From Paenibacillus donghaensis (GTDB lineage: Bacteria; Bacillota; Bacilli; Paenibacillales; Paenibacillaceae), in the NCBI RefSeq assembly GCF_002192415.1, contig NZ_CP021780.1, positions 3,162,001 to 3,226,000 on the forward strand: a stretch of DNA of 64,000 nt, in the 5' to 3' direction. Positions 1 to 8,254 of this stretch are shown one piece after another. The notes beneath the pieces are model-generated. The model had not been told where the DNA came from. It saw only the letters and a list, made by a program, of their open reading frames with translations, and did not search any database. The stretch's first letter is position 1. Each line of letters begins with the position of its first letter. Position numbers and translations under genes: made by a program.

Positions 1-511
1 CGCTCCAGTTCTTTACTTTGCCAGTGAAGATATCAACCAGCTGCTGTTTCGTCAGGCCATCTACACCTGCGTCAGGGTTGGATACTGCTGCGATTGCTAC
101 TACTGCCACCTGGTGGTCCACCAGTGCTTTGGCTTTCTCAGCATCGGCATCCTTCAGCTTCTCTTCAGCGAACACGTCCGAGTTCCCAATATCAACCTGC
201 TTCTCAGCTACCTGGGTAAGACCTGTGCCACTTCCGCCGCCCTGAACCTGAATGTCCACGTCTGCGTTAGCTTCCATGAATTTCTCAGCTGCCATTTCTA
301 CCAGAGGCTGAAGTGCTGTGGAGCCGGAAGCCAGAATCGAACCACTTATTGCTGCTGGAGCGGTTGTCTCCGTAGGAGCGTTGGTTGCCCCTGCGTTTGT
401 TCCTCCGTTATTGGTTGCCGCATTATTTGTACCGTTATTGTTGCCGCAGGCTGAAAGTGCCAGTACGCTGGTTAAAGCCAAAGTCATGACCCAAGATTTT
501 TTGAATTGCAT
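1..511 (-). CDS. pstS: Phosphate ABC transporter substrate-binding lipoprotein PstS (5' part, cut by window edge)
   Basis: Periplasmic-type phosphate binding protein of the high-affinity Pst importer, anchored to the outer face of the membrane. The visible 170 residues begin [15 protein letters not shown] and carry a lipobox (LSAC, Cys at about residue 22), then a Thr/Asn/Ala-rich linker, then the PBP fold start with [25 protein letters not shown] and DIGNSDVF, which are typical phosphate-contact segments of PstS. A strong AGGAGGAG site lies 8-9 bases before the ATG. The 3' end, and probably pstCAB, lie beyond the left edge. I could not recognise a clear Pho box upstream. Confidence 0.9.
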   Translation of the reverse strand, partial: MQFKKSWVMTLALTSVLALSACGNNNGTNNAATNNGGTNAGATNAPTETTAPAAISGSILASGSTALQPLVEMAAEKFMEANADVDIQVQGGGSGTGLTQVAEKQVDIGNSDVFAEEKLKDADAEKAKALVDHQVAVVAIAAVSNPDAGVDGLTKQQLVDIFTGKVKNWS

Positions 512-779
512 TTGTTTGTCTCCTCCTGATTGTGTTGTAGAGTTTTTTTTATACGCCCCGATTGTCTGACTCCCTTTTTCGAGTGCATATTGGGTTGATG
601 CTGTCATAGCACTGCCGCGCTTCTGACTCTTCTTATTCTAGGGCTCGTTCATTAGGTGAACATCTTGGTTATGTAAAATGAAAGATAAAAATTCGAATAG
701 ATTATGTATATTCAGATAGATTTTTTCGATAATAACGATATAATTTGTAATATAAGTTCTTTAGACAGGTGGAAAAAAG

Positions 780-1685
780 ATGAATATTATGAAGCTTCAA
801 ATTGTAGTTTTACTTGAAAAATACAAAAAGGTAACCGATGTAGCCGCCGAGCTTGGCCTTAAGCAGCCTACGGTGTCCTTTCATATGAAGAATCTGGAAA
901 CGGAGCTTGGCGCTTCGCTGTTTCATTACCGCAGCGGCCGGGTGCTCCTGACCGATGCTGGACGGGCGCTTCATTCCTACGCGGTTAAGATTGTAGCGCT
1001 CGCGGCGGATGCACAGCGCAGTGTGAAGCAGCTGGCTTCCTCTTCTACAGGCCATTTGGAGCTGGAAGCGGCTTATATCCCTACTACATATATTCTGCCA
1101 AAAGCGGTCTCCGCATTCATGGAACAGAATCCGGGGATTCAGTTCAAGCTGGCGGTGAACAGCGATGTTGATGTCCGGGAGCGGCTGCGCAGCCGTGAGA
1201 TTCAGCTGGCCGTGCTGCACAGCAGCAGTTGGAACGATGAATCGTTTCACTTCCGGCTGATCGCCCGGGACGAGCCGGTGCTGATCTTCCCGCCGGGGCA
1301 TCCGCTTGATGTAGCGGAGCCGCTGACCCCGGAGCAGGTGGCCCGGGAGCCGTGGATTCAGCAGGACAGCGGCTCCTTCCTGCGGCACACCTCCGAGCGC
1401 TGGGCGGAGCTGAACCATGTGCGGCTGTGGAACCGCGCCGAGCTGAATTCGCCCGGAAGCGTGAAGCGGCTGATTGCCGCTGGTGGCGGCGCGGGCGTGT
1501 ATTCCAGCGCGGGGATTGCCGCCGAGCTGGCCCTCGGCCAGCTCAAATCCGCCCCGCTGCCGGGTATTCTCCCGGAGAGCGGCGGATTCGTGCTGGCTTG
1601 GCGAAAGGATTACGACCTTTCGCCGCTGCAGGAGGCTTTTGCCGCGATGATCGCGGGCGGGGAGCCGCCTGCTGCGGGCGAGTAA
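780..1685 (+). CDS. LysR-family transcriptional regulator
   Basis: A 301-residue DNA-binding regulator. The N-terminal winged helix-turn-helix (about residues 3-62) contains VTDVAAELGLKQPTVSFHMK, and the C-terminal LysR substrate domain spans about 90-290 (PTTYILPKAVSAFMEQNPG, then LAVLHSSS). It resembles CysL/YwfK-type regulators in length and layout, but the effector is unknown. AGGTGG lies 7 bases before the ATG at 780; the ATG at 789 is a weaker alternative. It is transcribed away from pstS. A TATAAT-like -10 lies at 739-744. The 51 bp tandem array begins at its stop codon. Confidence 0.88.
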   Translation: MNIMKLQIVVLLEKYKKVTDVAAELGLKQPTVSFHMKNLETELGASLFHYRSGRVLLTDAGRALHSYAVKIVALAADAQRSVKQLASSSTGHLELEAAYIPTTYILPKAVSAFMEQNPGIQFKLAVNSDVDVRERLRSREIQLAVLHSSSWNDESFHFRLIARDEPVLIFPPGHPLDVAEPLTPEQVAREPWIQQDSGSFLRHTSERWAELNHVRLWNRAELNSPGSVKRLIAAGGGAGVYSSAGIAAELALGQLKSAPLPGILPESGGFVLAWRKDYDLSPLQEAFAAMIAGGEPPAAGE

Positions 1686-1888
1686 GAGGCATTTATGCCT
1701 CTCTTTCTGCCGATGGCCCGCTCCCGCACGCATTCAGAGGCATTTATGCCTCTCTTTCTGCCGATGGCCCGCTTCCTCACGCATTCAGAGGCATTTATGC
1801 CTCTCTTTCCGCCGATGGCCCGCTTCCGTACGCATTCAGAGGCATTTATGCCTCTCTTTCCCGCCCGATGGCTCGCTCCCGATTAGAA
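1685..1888. repeat. Tandem array, 4 x 51 bp, each with a perfect 18-base palindrome
   Basis: Four direct copies start at 1685, 1736, 1787 and 1838. Each starts with AGAGGCATTTATGCCTCT (8 bp arms, TT centre) followed by CTTTC and a GC-rich spacer. The first copy overlaps the stop codon of the LysR gene. The period is a multiple of three, so long open frames run through it, but I see no start signals or protein-like features. The hairpins followed by pyrimidine tracts could end transcription of the LysR gene; this is inference. Confidence 0.9.
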
Positions 1889-2745
1889 TATTGCCCTGCA
1901 CTTTAGGAGTAAATCGATCTTTCAAAGTAAACACAAGCCAGGTAACATCTACATATAACTGGATCGCCGACCGCGAGCGTAATTCCTGTCATTGTGAACG
2001 TAGGCTGACTTTTCAGACTCATTATAGGGATTTCCTACCACTAATTACTGCGTATCTGCTCCGAAATGCCATCGATGGATGATTTGATGGGGAATTTTCC
2101 CTATATGCCACTACAACGGAGGGATTAGCCAGAATCTAGCGCTAGTTTTTCCCCATACCCATATGCCGCCTACGGATGCTACTAAGCAATGTTGCCCTGG
2201 AATGTTCGAAGTAAATAGATGCGAAACTGGTTACTACTTAGGACCCTGCGACACTCCAAGCCCTTGAACTAGGTAACCTGCATTCTAGCGGACCGTATAG
2301 CCCCTATTTCCTCCTATCTGCGATCTTTTGACGTCTTACGGATCGTATAGCCCCTAAGTCGTCAAAACAGGCTCTAAAGCGAGGGTTTTCTGTGATATAG
2401 AGGCTCCTGGGTCCGTTAATCCTGCAAAACGGCCTATGTACAGCAAATAGAGGCTCCTGAGTCCGCAACCGTCTGAAATCGAAGCGAGGGTTACGAGCGA
2501 AGAGGGCTAGGGGACCTAAGTAGTAACCCTTTTTGCATTTATTTCCACCAAAACGCAAGAATCCCGCCAATTAGATGCAGTTTCGCAACTAATTAATGAT
2601 TCGAACTTATGAAACCGCCACGGAGCGAATCTTCGAGGGTTCTCGTCATAATAAGGCCTAAGTAGTTACACAGTTGTGGCAACTAAAACAAGGGCTCGGA
2701 TATCTTTGAAACCATCACGAAGCCAAGTCTGAGCTATTCTCAAAC
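1889..2745. other. Gene-free block of about 860 bp made of dispersed-repeat material
   Basis: No credible gene is present. The block holds a complete type-C dispersed element (2229-2528), flanked by partial type-B modules at about 2190-2228 and 2529-2700. Further left (1890-2190) there are short related palindromic stretches, such as TTATAGGGATTTCC and GGGAATTTTCCCTATA, that may be another diverged subtype. The only longer open frame, 2304-2570 on the minus strand, lies inside the repeats. Confidence 0.7.
2229..2528. repeat. Dispersed intergenic element, type C, with 14+ bp terminal inverted repeats
   Basis: About 300 bp bounded by GGTTACTACTTAGGACCC at 2229-2246 and the inverse of GGTTACTACTTAGGTCCCC at 2510-2528. 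Inside are four related modules: two read GGACCGTATAGCCCCTATTT or a close variant, and two lie in the opposite sense (ATAGAGGCTCCTGGGTCCG type). There is no transposase-like open frame. The layout is MITE-like, but the paired internal modules are unusual. The same ends bound type-B elements elsewhere in the window. Confidence 0.75.
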
Positions 2746-2797
2746 AAAAAACCGTCACCGCCTCCAAGGCTGCAGCCTTGAGGCGGTGACGGTTTTT
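2746..2797. terminator. Bidirectional rho-independent terminator
   Basis: An A6 tract, then a long stem CCGTCACCGCCTC pairing with GAGGCGGTGACGG, with an inner CAAGGCTGCAGCCTTG palindrome, then T6. One extra C on the left arm makes a bulge. It can work on both strands. On the minus strand it ends the methyltransferase transcript. Confidence 0.9.
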
Positions 2798-2801
2798 TGT
2801 C

Positions 2802-2847
2802 AGAAACGGATGCCGGCCTCCTTTTAGAGGACACCGAGGCCGTTTCT
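2802..2847 (-). repeat. Short hairpin element of the GAAACGG...CCGTTTC family (copy 1)
   Basis: AGAAACGG and CCGTTTCT arms enclose an inner CTC/GAGG hairpin. It lies just after the stop codon of the methyltransferase gene. It is the short form shared with the copies at 4771 and 46071, here read on the minus strand. Confidence 0.7.
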
Positions 2848-2881
2848 TTTTACAATTTTTTCACCAAAATATAGCAACAAC

Positions 2882-3718
2882 TTAAGCCTTCTCAGCAACT
2901 AGCGTGAACGTCTTGGGAATTCCCCGGTCATAGACGTCGGAGGATAGGTTGGGCTCCTCCACCAGCTGCCTGATGATCAAGCCGCTGGCTGCGGCCGCCG
3001 TTACCAGCTCGCCCAGCGTCCAGCGGCGCCAATACACCACACTATGCGCTGCTGCTCCCGTAACTTCACCGGAGGAGGGTAGATATTTGGAGTAGGATAC
3101 TTTTTTCTCCTGCAAAGCTGTATCGAAATAATCCCCGGTTACCTTGTGCTTGCGGACCTTGGCCGTAGAACCTTTGGAGGTAATCAGCTTGGTGGTCACC
3201 GGATGGAAATCACGCAGCACGAAACGTCCACCGGCAGCCAGCAGCTTGTACGCCGTATCCATAAATGGCGCGAGATCGGTGAAATAATGAACGATCCCCA
3301 GCTCGGCAAATACAATGTCATATGTACCATTCGTTACTTCCTCCGGCAGCTTTAGCACATCCGAGACGATATAGTTCAGCTCTACCCCGGCCTGCTCCGC
3401 CAACTCCCCGGCATAACGTGCATTGGCTTCCGAGAAATCGGCCACACTGACCTGCGCACCCTGCAGTGCCAACGCCACGGCCTTCATGCCGTTGGAGCCC
3501 ATTAGATTCATCATCCTGCGCCCGCTCACCTCACCGAAATAGGCAGACAACGGGTACAGCTTCGCCCCAGGGTCCTTCTTAAGCTTCAGCGCAGCCTCCG
3601 CCGGTGTGCCGAAGCGACTGACCCAAGCGGCATACGTATCCTCATTCCATAGCTCTTCGCTTGATGGAGCGGTGTCTGCTCCTGTTTGTTGCATCGGTTC
3701 GTCTTCCAGTTCCTTCAT
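2882..3718 (-). CDS. Class I SAM-dependent methyltransferase
   Basis: A 278-residue cytoplasmic methyltransferase of unknown substrate. Residues about 65-85 (GRRMMNLMGSNGMKAVALAL) form the nucleotide-binding motif I, VSVADFSEANARYA is the acidic motif II region, and DIVFAELGIVHYF plus GGRFVLRDFHP are motif IV/V-like segments. GGGG lies 11 bases before the ATG. It reads away from a bidirectional terminator and shares its strand with the next transporter gene, 39 bp upstream. The operon link is possible but unproven. Confidence 0.8.
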   Translation of the reverse strand: MKELEDEPMQQTGADTAPSSEELWNEDTYAAWVSRFGTPAEAALKLKKDPGAKLYPLSAYFGEVSGRRMMNLMGSNGMKAVALALQGAQVSVADFSEANARYAGELAEQAGVELNYIVSDVLKLPEEVTNGTYDIVFAELGIVHYFTDLAPFMDTAYKLLAAGGRFVLRDFHPVTTKLITSKGSTAKVRKHKVTGDYFDTALQEKKVSYSKYLPSSGEVTGAAAHSVVYWRRWTLGELVTAAAASGLIIRQLVEEPNLSSDVYDRGIPKTFTLVAEKA

Positions 3719-3757
3719 CTAATGTAACCCCTTTATGTGTATTCACTTATTCAAGCA

Positions 3758-4672
3758 TCAGGAGGCGCTGGGCAGTGCTGTTTCCGACTGAGCCGTTTTT
3801 TTCCTGCCGGTATACAAATATACCCCTAAACCCAACATGACCAGCAGACCCCCTGCCCATTGCAGTACCTTCAGCTGTTCACCCAATAATAGAAAGGCAA
3901 GAATGCTCGCACCCACCGGTTCACCCAGAATGTTCATCGATACCGTGGTAGCGGAGACATACTGCAGCAGCCAATTGAACAAAATATGGCCGAATACGGT
4001 AGGAACAACAGCCAGCAGTACAAATATGCCCCATTCCTTGGATGGATAATGGAAGAATGAGATACCCATCACCAGATTGTAAACGGCAAACACTACTGCC
4101 GCCGCCACAAAAACAATCAAGCTGTACAGGTAAGAAGGCATGCGGATCACCAGCTTCTGACCCACCAGCAAATGGACGGCCACAGCCGCGGTTCCGCCAA
4201 TGGACAGTAGATCGCCCTTCAGATTGTCCGGTGAGATGCCAATATCCCCCCACCCTATCAATACAACGCCACCGATGGCTACAGCCATCCCCAGCATCGC
4301 TGCGGCAGCCGTCTTCTCTTTATAGAAGATGTACGCACCCAGCATAATAAAAACAGGCTCCAGCGCCATAATCATCGTCGAGCTGGCTACCGAGGTATAG
4401 CTCAGTGAGCCCATCCAGAGCAGAAAATGCAAGGCCAGCATACAGCCGGAGAACAGCAGCAGCAACCAGTCTCTGGCACGGAGAGCTGCGGCAGCTCCCG
4501 TATAAGGACGGGCAAAGGGCAGCATCAGCAGCGAGGTGAAGAGCAGGCGGTACATCCCCTGAACTGACACCGGAGCAGCCGACCATTTGATAAATATCGA
4601 TGAGAATGAAATGGCGATAATCCCGATCAGCATCAGCAGCGGAACGGGGACTGGCGGATTTTTATGATTCAC
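3758..4672 (-). CDS. EamA/DMT-family transporter (probable metabolite exporter)
   Basis: About 304 residues with some ten hydrophobic segments and two EamA repeats; the second begins near GDLLSIGGTAAVAVHLL. DMT proteins of this type are usually small-molecule exporters or permeases; the substrate cannot be told. I prefer the GTG at 4672 because AAAGGA lies 9 bases upstream. The ATG at 4696 has no ribosome binding site. It probably shares a transcript with the methyltransferase downstream. Confidence 0.82.
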   Translation of the reverse strand: MNHKNPPVPVPLLMLIGIIAISFSSIFIKWSAAPVSVQGMYRLLFTSLLMLPFARPYTGAAAALRARDWLLLLFSGCMLALHFLLWMGSLSYTSVASSTMIMALEPVFIMLGAYIFYKEKTAAAAMLGMAVAIGGVVLIGWGDIGISPDNLKGDLLSIGGTAAVAVHLLVGQKLVIRMPSYLYSLIVFVAAAVVFAVYNLVMGISFFHYPSKEWGIFVLLAVVPTVFGHILFNWLLQYVSATTVSMNILGEPVGASILAFLLLGEQLKVLQWAGGLLVMLGLGVYLYTGRKKTAQSETALPSAS

Positions 4673-4770
4673 GGCTAGGCGTCCTTTCCATAACAAGCAG
4701 TTTACTTATGATAATGTAACGCAGACTGCAGAAAATTGCAGCATTTTTTCACAAAAATAATCATGCAAAA

Positions 4771-4822
4771 AGAAACGGCTTCACCGTCCTCTGAAAGAGG
4801 CGATATCCGTTTCTGCGAGAAA
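4771..4822 (+). repeat. Short hairpin element of the GAAACGG...CCGTTTC family (copy 2)
   Basis: AGAAACGGCTTCACCGTCC, then a CTCTGAAAGAG hairpin, then ATCCGTTTCTGCGAGAAA. It lies between the 5' end of the EamA gene and the 3' end of the alcohol dehydrogenase pseudogene. It is nearly identical to the copy at 46071. Confidence 0.8.
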
Positions 4823-5020
4823 TGCTTCTGTACCGTAAGCACTATACGCCCGCCGGGTTATCCTTAAGGCTTAAGAATAACCTTGATACAGTCCTCTTCC
4901 TTATCACCGAACACCTTGTAGCCATGCTCCGCCCAGGAAATTGGCAGCCGGTGGGATGATATCCGTCGGATCGAATGTATGCTCTTTAATCATCTTATAG
5001 AGCTGTGGGATTCTTGGGTG

Positions 5021-5150
5021 ATTAAGTCGAAGTGCATTTCTGCGATCGAAGTATGACCCCAAGATTGGGCTGTGCCATCAGCCCTCCTAAGACAGTGCGT
5101 TTTAGCATCTTAGGCTGATTGACTATTACCACCAATCACAGGTGCGTGAA
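5021..5150 (-). ncRNA. Candidate omega RNA (TnpB guide RNA scaffold) at the right end of the IS
   Basis: In IS200/IS605 elements the right end, overlapping the tnpB 3' end, is transcribed as an RNA that guides TnpB; the guide is the host sequence just past the end. Here two stable hairpins occur: CCTAAGA/TCTTAGG (5086-5114, containing the tnpB stop codon) and GGGCTG/CAGCCC (5067-5084). Repeated ACTTCGA words lie near the end. The span given is approximate. The predicted guide would start at 5020 and read into the dehydrogenase fragment. Confidence 0.5.
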
Positions 5151-6165
5151 TAATATTCATTGCACCGACTTTATCACGATGAGTATGAAACCCACATGGA
5201 CACGAATATTTTCTATCTATCGCTTTATTTAGCGTAGAGCAAGATGGACATTTTTGCGATGTATACGCAGGATTCACATATTCCACTTTGATCCCTGCCA
5301 TATTTGCTTTGTATTCAATGAATTGTGCCAAGCGATTGAATGACCATGTGTGCAAATTCTTTTCGTTTTTACGACTTGTTCTTGTCGTTTTTCTGATGTT
5401 TGTCAGCTTCTCTAAGCGAATGACAGACACTTGATTCTCCATGGCAAAATTGACAACTTGTCTACTTACTTTGTGGTCCTTATCTTTCATCCATCTTTGT
5501 TCTTTATGATCCAGTTTACGAATAGCACGTAGCTTTTTCTTCTTTCCTAATCCTTTTCGTTCACTACGGAACTTGCGTTTCATATATTTGTTTTCTCTAC
5601 CATTTCCAAAAAATCTCGTCTTTCCTTCGCTAGTCACAGCAACAGCAGGGACTTTTAATCCTAAATCAATGCCTATTGCCTGTTCGCCTGTTGTTGTCTC
5701 TGTAGGAATTTCAAGTGAAACTTGAGCAAACCATTTTCCTGATTTCTCAACGATTCTCATAAGACCACATGTTGCATTTTGAAGAAATTGTTTATCTCTT
5801 TCTGTTAAAAGAGCAGGAAAAATCGTCTTTTTCACTTTGTTGTCCACGATGATAGGAAAAGCAATAGAGGAATGGCCAATGGAATAGTTTTGGTTGTTGA
5901 TATAGTAGGTTGGTTTCTTTAATATTGGACGCTTCATTTCCTTCTTCGTTTTCTTAAATACGCTTTTAGCATCACGAATTGCTTGATTAAGTACAGCAGA
6001 AGGGAGTTTAGCTTCTACATCTTTCGTTGTGAGTTTGGGGAATGAACCTTCTTTTTCTGCTTGTTCTGTTAATGAATTAATAGCTCGAATATATTCTCTA
6101 CTTAATACCTTTAATTCGATTGAGTTACTTGGAAATAATCTTATCTTTATAGTGACGGACTGCAT
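5110..6165 (-). CDS. tnpB: RNA-guided endonuclease TnpB (IS605 OrfB family)
   Basis: At 351 residues it is slightly shorter than the 370-410 usual for the family but looks complete. The split RuvC site is present: Asp in AIGIDLGLKVPAVAV, Glu in VSVIRLEKL and Asp in HRDKVGAMNI. The zinc finger CPSC...CPC lies between the last two. The N-terminal helical region begins MQSVTIKIRLFPSN. GAGAGGTG lies 9 bases before the ATG. It follows tnpA on the same strand. The catalytic residues suggest it could still be active. Confidence 0.92.
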   Translation of the reverse strand: MQSVTIKIRLFPSNSIELKVLSREYIRAINSLTEQAEKEGSFPKLTTKDVEAKLPSAVLNQAIRDAKSVFKKTKKEMKRPILKKPTYYINNQNYSIGHSSIAFPIIVDNKVKKTIFPALLTERDKQFLQNATCGLMRIVEKSGKWFAQVSLEIPTETTTGEQAIGIDLGLKVPAVAVTSEGKTRFFGNGRENKYMKRKFRSERKGLGKKKKLRAIRKLDHKEQRWMKDKDHKVSRQVVNFAMENQVSVIRLEKLTNIRKTTRTSRKNEKNLHTWSFNRLAQFIEYKANMAGIKVEYVNPAYTSQKCPSCSTLNKAIDRKYSCPCGFHTHRDKVGAMNIIHAPVIGGNSQSA

Positions 6166-6321
6166 AAGTTTTCACCTCTCTCCTTAATTTGTTTGGCTCT
6201 TTTGATTGATTTATACTCGTCAAATGTTGATTCTCTAATTAAAGACCAGCCACCTAGCCAAAATATTTGTCGTATATATCCCTTTGGCATTTTAATTTGA
6301 GACTTATCGCAATCGTTTCTA

Positions 6322-6720
6322 TCACCCCCTTGTTTTTTGTTGTTCAACATATCTTTTGATCGTTTCACTAGACACATTTCCTGCGGTACTTACAAAGTAT
6401 GAACGTGTCCAAAGTGAAGGCAAATGAGCTAAATGTTTAAACTCCTCTCTCAGTCGTTTAGATGTGACTCCTTTAATTTTTGCCATAATATCAGCAGGAC
6501 TAAATGTCGGCAAAGCATTCAAAAATAGATGTGCGTGATCTTGATCTGTTTCGATTGCGATAATCTCTATTTTCAAATCATCACAAACATCTTTAATCAA
6601 CTCCTTAAATCTACTTTCAACATCAAATTCAAGAAAGATTTTCTTTCGATATCGTGGACAAAAAACAAAGTGATAATTGATTAGCGATACGGTTGTGTTG
6701 GTTCTTCTATAATTATCCAT
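6322..6720 (-). CDS. tnpA: IS200/IS605 transposase TnpA (Y1 HUH family)
   Basis: A 132-residue single-strand DNA transposase. The HUH motif is HAHLF in DQDHAHLFLNAL, and the catalytic tyrosine is the Tyr of ETIKRYVEQQ near the C-terminus. VSLINYHFVFCPRYRKK is the conserved N-terminal strand. The stop lies 157 bp upstream of the tnpB start, a wider gap than in most elements of this family. It appears intact. Confidence 0.93.
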   Translation of the reverse strand: MDNYRRTNTTVSLINYHFVFCPRYRKKIFLEFDVESRFKELIKDVCDDLKIEIIAIETDQDHAHLFLNALPTFSPADIMAKIKGVTSKRLREEFKHLAHLPSLWTRSYFVSTAGNVSSETIKRYVEQQKTRG

Positions 6721-7390
6721 ACATTAATTGTATCAGTTTATGTTTAAAACTGAAACATGATAACCAAAAAATGTTGGCGCCTGGCCCATTTTGAGGCTGA
6801 TATTGCGTTCAAACAGCTGGCCAAGCGGAAACAGATGATAAATCAACCCATAGACTCCGATCAGTTGAATGGTGCCAAATTTACGTACCACCTGAGCGGC
6901 AATCCTGAATGTGCTGAGCGAGCCGCCCTGCAGCTTCAGATTGGTCTCGACCGTCTCCATCACCGACATTTTGGCATCCAGACCGACACAGTCGATCACC
7001 ACATCCGCTCCCCCGCGCGTAATTTCCTTCAGATGCACCTCGATATCCTTGGTCTCCTCGAAGTTGAAGACCTCAACGTTATTGGTGCGTTTCGCATGCT
7101 CCAGTTACCTCGGGACCGACATCTTCCACAATACCCATCGGCTCATGCCCAATAATATAGTCATCATGCATGCCCGGAATTCTACCGTTAAAAATATGCT
7201 GGTCCGAGCCGCAGATCGCTGTAGAGGTAATACGGACAATAATATCATCTTTTTGCTCAAGCTTGGCATCCGCTACTTCCTTGACTTCGACTTTCTTCTT
7301 GCCTTGATAGGTGACTGCTCGCATGATGAATCTCACTCCTTCGGGAAATGGAGAATTCCTTATTATGTTATAACCCCAAATCCCGTTTCC

Positions 7391-8209
7391 TTATCCCTGC
7401 AACAGCGGTGAATACATCATCAAGGCGTAATTTCCGGTAACCTCCTCGTCCATCGCAAGCTCTCCGCTCATCGTGAACACCCTCCGGCTGATCTGGTTGC
7501 TGCGGATATATCCACCCCAAGGCTCCAGACTGATCCGGTGATCACTTTCGTACACCTCGTAGCTGTATAACTGCTGTCCGCTGCATCGCCATTCTCCGTG
7601 CAGATGTGTATCGTCCAGCCACAGCCTAAGCTGATAGCTATGTTCCGTAGGATTGCGCAGCTGCAGATCCAGATAATTATAGGAACAAGTAGCACCGCTT
7701 CCAAAAGGCTGCGTCCGCTGCTCATCGGGAAAAACGTCATAGCTGTGCCGGTGCCGCTCCGTGATGGTAAGCGGGGTGTGCAGCGTCATCCAATAGATCA
7801 GATTGGATAGCTGGCATAATCCGCCGCCTACGCCGGAGTGGAAGCCGCCATAATGCAGCACCATTCCATCCAGGTAACCTTTGCGCCTTGTAGGCTTGCC
7901 GATGTTCCGCCAATAGGAGAAAGCCTCTCCCGACCGGAGAATCAGTCCGTCCAGCTTGGCTATCGCCAGTCTGAGATTAGTGATCTTGTTAATCTGCATC
8001 TGCATATCTACATTACGCAGACTGCGCAGCAGTGGGGTGGCATGCGCCATCGCCGAATGAGGCAGATTCTCCTGACTGCGTGTTCTGGCTTGTCTGCCGG
8101 GGCGGGTCAGCCATTGCCAGTATCTTTTGCAGATAAAATAACGTTTGCCCGCAAACAGCCTCAATTTAGAGCGCCGAATGGGCTTCAATGATACTCTGAC
8201 TGTATTCAT
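7391..8209 (-). CDS. VanW-family protein
   Basis: A 272-residue protein with the VanW core: LILRSGEAFSYWRNIG, then GYLDGMVLHYGG and GVGGGLCQLSNLIYW. VanW proteins occur in some vancomycin-resistance clusters and in many Firmicute envelope loci; the biochemical role is unsettled. No clear signal peptide is seen; the N-terminus is very basic. It is the last gene of the sigma / anti-sigma / membrane protein run on the minus strand, suggesting a part in an envelope response (inference). Confidence 0.88.
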   Translation of the reverse strand: MNTVRVSLKPIRRSKLRLFAGKRYFICKRYWQWLTRPGRQARTRSQENLPHSAMAHATPLLRSLRNVDMQMQINKITNLRLAIAKLDGLILRSGEAFSYWRNIGKPTRRKGYLDGMVLHYGGFHSGVGGGLCQLSNLIYWMTLHTPLTITERHRHSYDVFPDEQRTQPFGSGATCSYNYLDLQLRNPTEHSYQLRLWLDDTHLHGEWRCSGQQLYSYEVYESDHRISLEPWGGYIRSNQISRRVFTMSGELAMDEEVTGNYALMMYSPLLQG

Positions 8210-8254
8210 AGTTATCCTACACCTCGCTCTCTAAGTGTGATCAGTGGTCAGTGG

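Larger units (their letters stand above)
5021..6759 (-). mobile_element. IS200/IS605-family insertion sequence with tnpA and tnpB
   Basis: About 1,739 bp inserted in the alcohol dehydrogenase pseudogene. The ends were set by rejoining the host gene: removing 5021-6759 restores one frame reading GQAPTFFGYHPRIPQLYKM across the junction. The left end has a hairpin (TCAGTTT at 6733-6739 with AAACTGA at 6747-6753). The right end has hairpins at 5086-5114 and 5067-5084. There is no target duplication, as expected for this family. The host base run before the left end is TTAT, the likely target and TnpB TAM. A one-base shift of the ends cannot be excluded. Confidence 0.85.
4864..7324 (-). pseudogene. 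Zinc-dependent alcohol dehydrogenase, decayed and split by an IS200/IS605 element
   Basis: The N-terminal fragment (from ATG 7324, preceded by GGAGTGAG) has ICGSDQHIFNGRIPGMHDDY and IIGHEPMGIVEDVGPEVT, the catalytic zinc-site region of medium-chain dehydrogenases. It then jumps out of frame at about 7080 into a C-terminal part (KEITRGGADVVIDCVG), with roughly 120 residues missing. The IS element interrupts it after GQAPTFFGY. The last part, in HPRIPQLYKMIKEHTFDP, has another 2 bp loss before HRLPISWAEHGYKVF and ends VILKP. At least three independent lesions make it non-functional. Confidence 0.88.

Noticed and set aside
1352..1906. Long open frames through the 51 bp tandem array
   Set aside because: The period is a multiple of three, so any stop-free unit stays open; the frames overlap the LysR gene and lack start signals.
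2304..2570. Open frame of 88 codons on the minus strand
   Set aside because: It lies inside a type-C repeat element, has no ribosome binding site and no protein-like pattern.
6147..6377. 76-codon frame between tnpA and tnpB
   Set aside because: It overlaps both gene ends, has no known domain, and is most likely leftover sequence in the IS.
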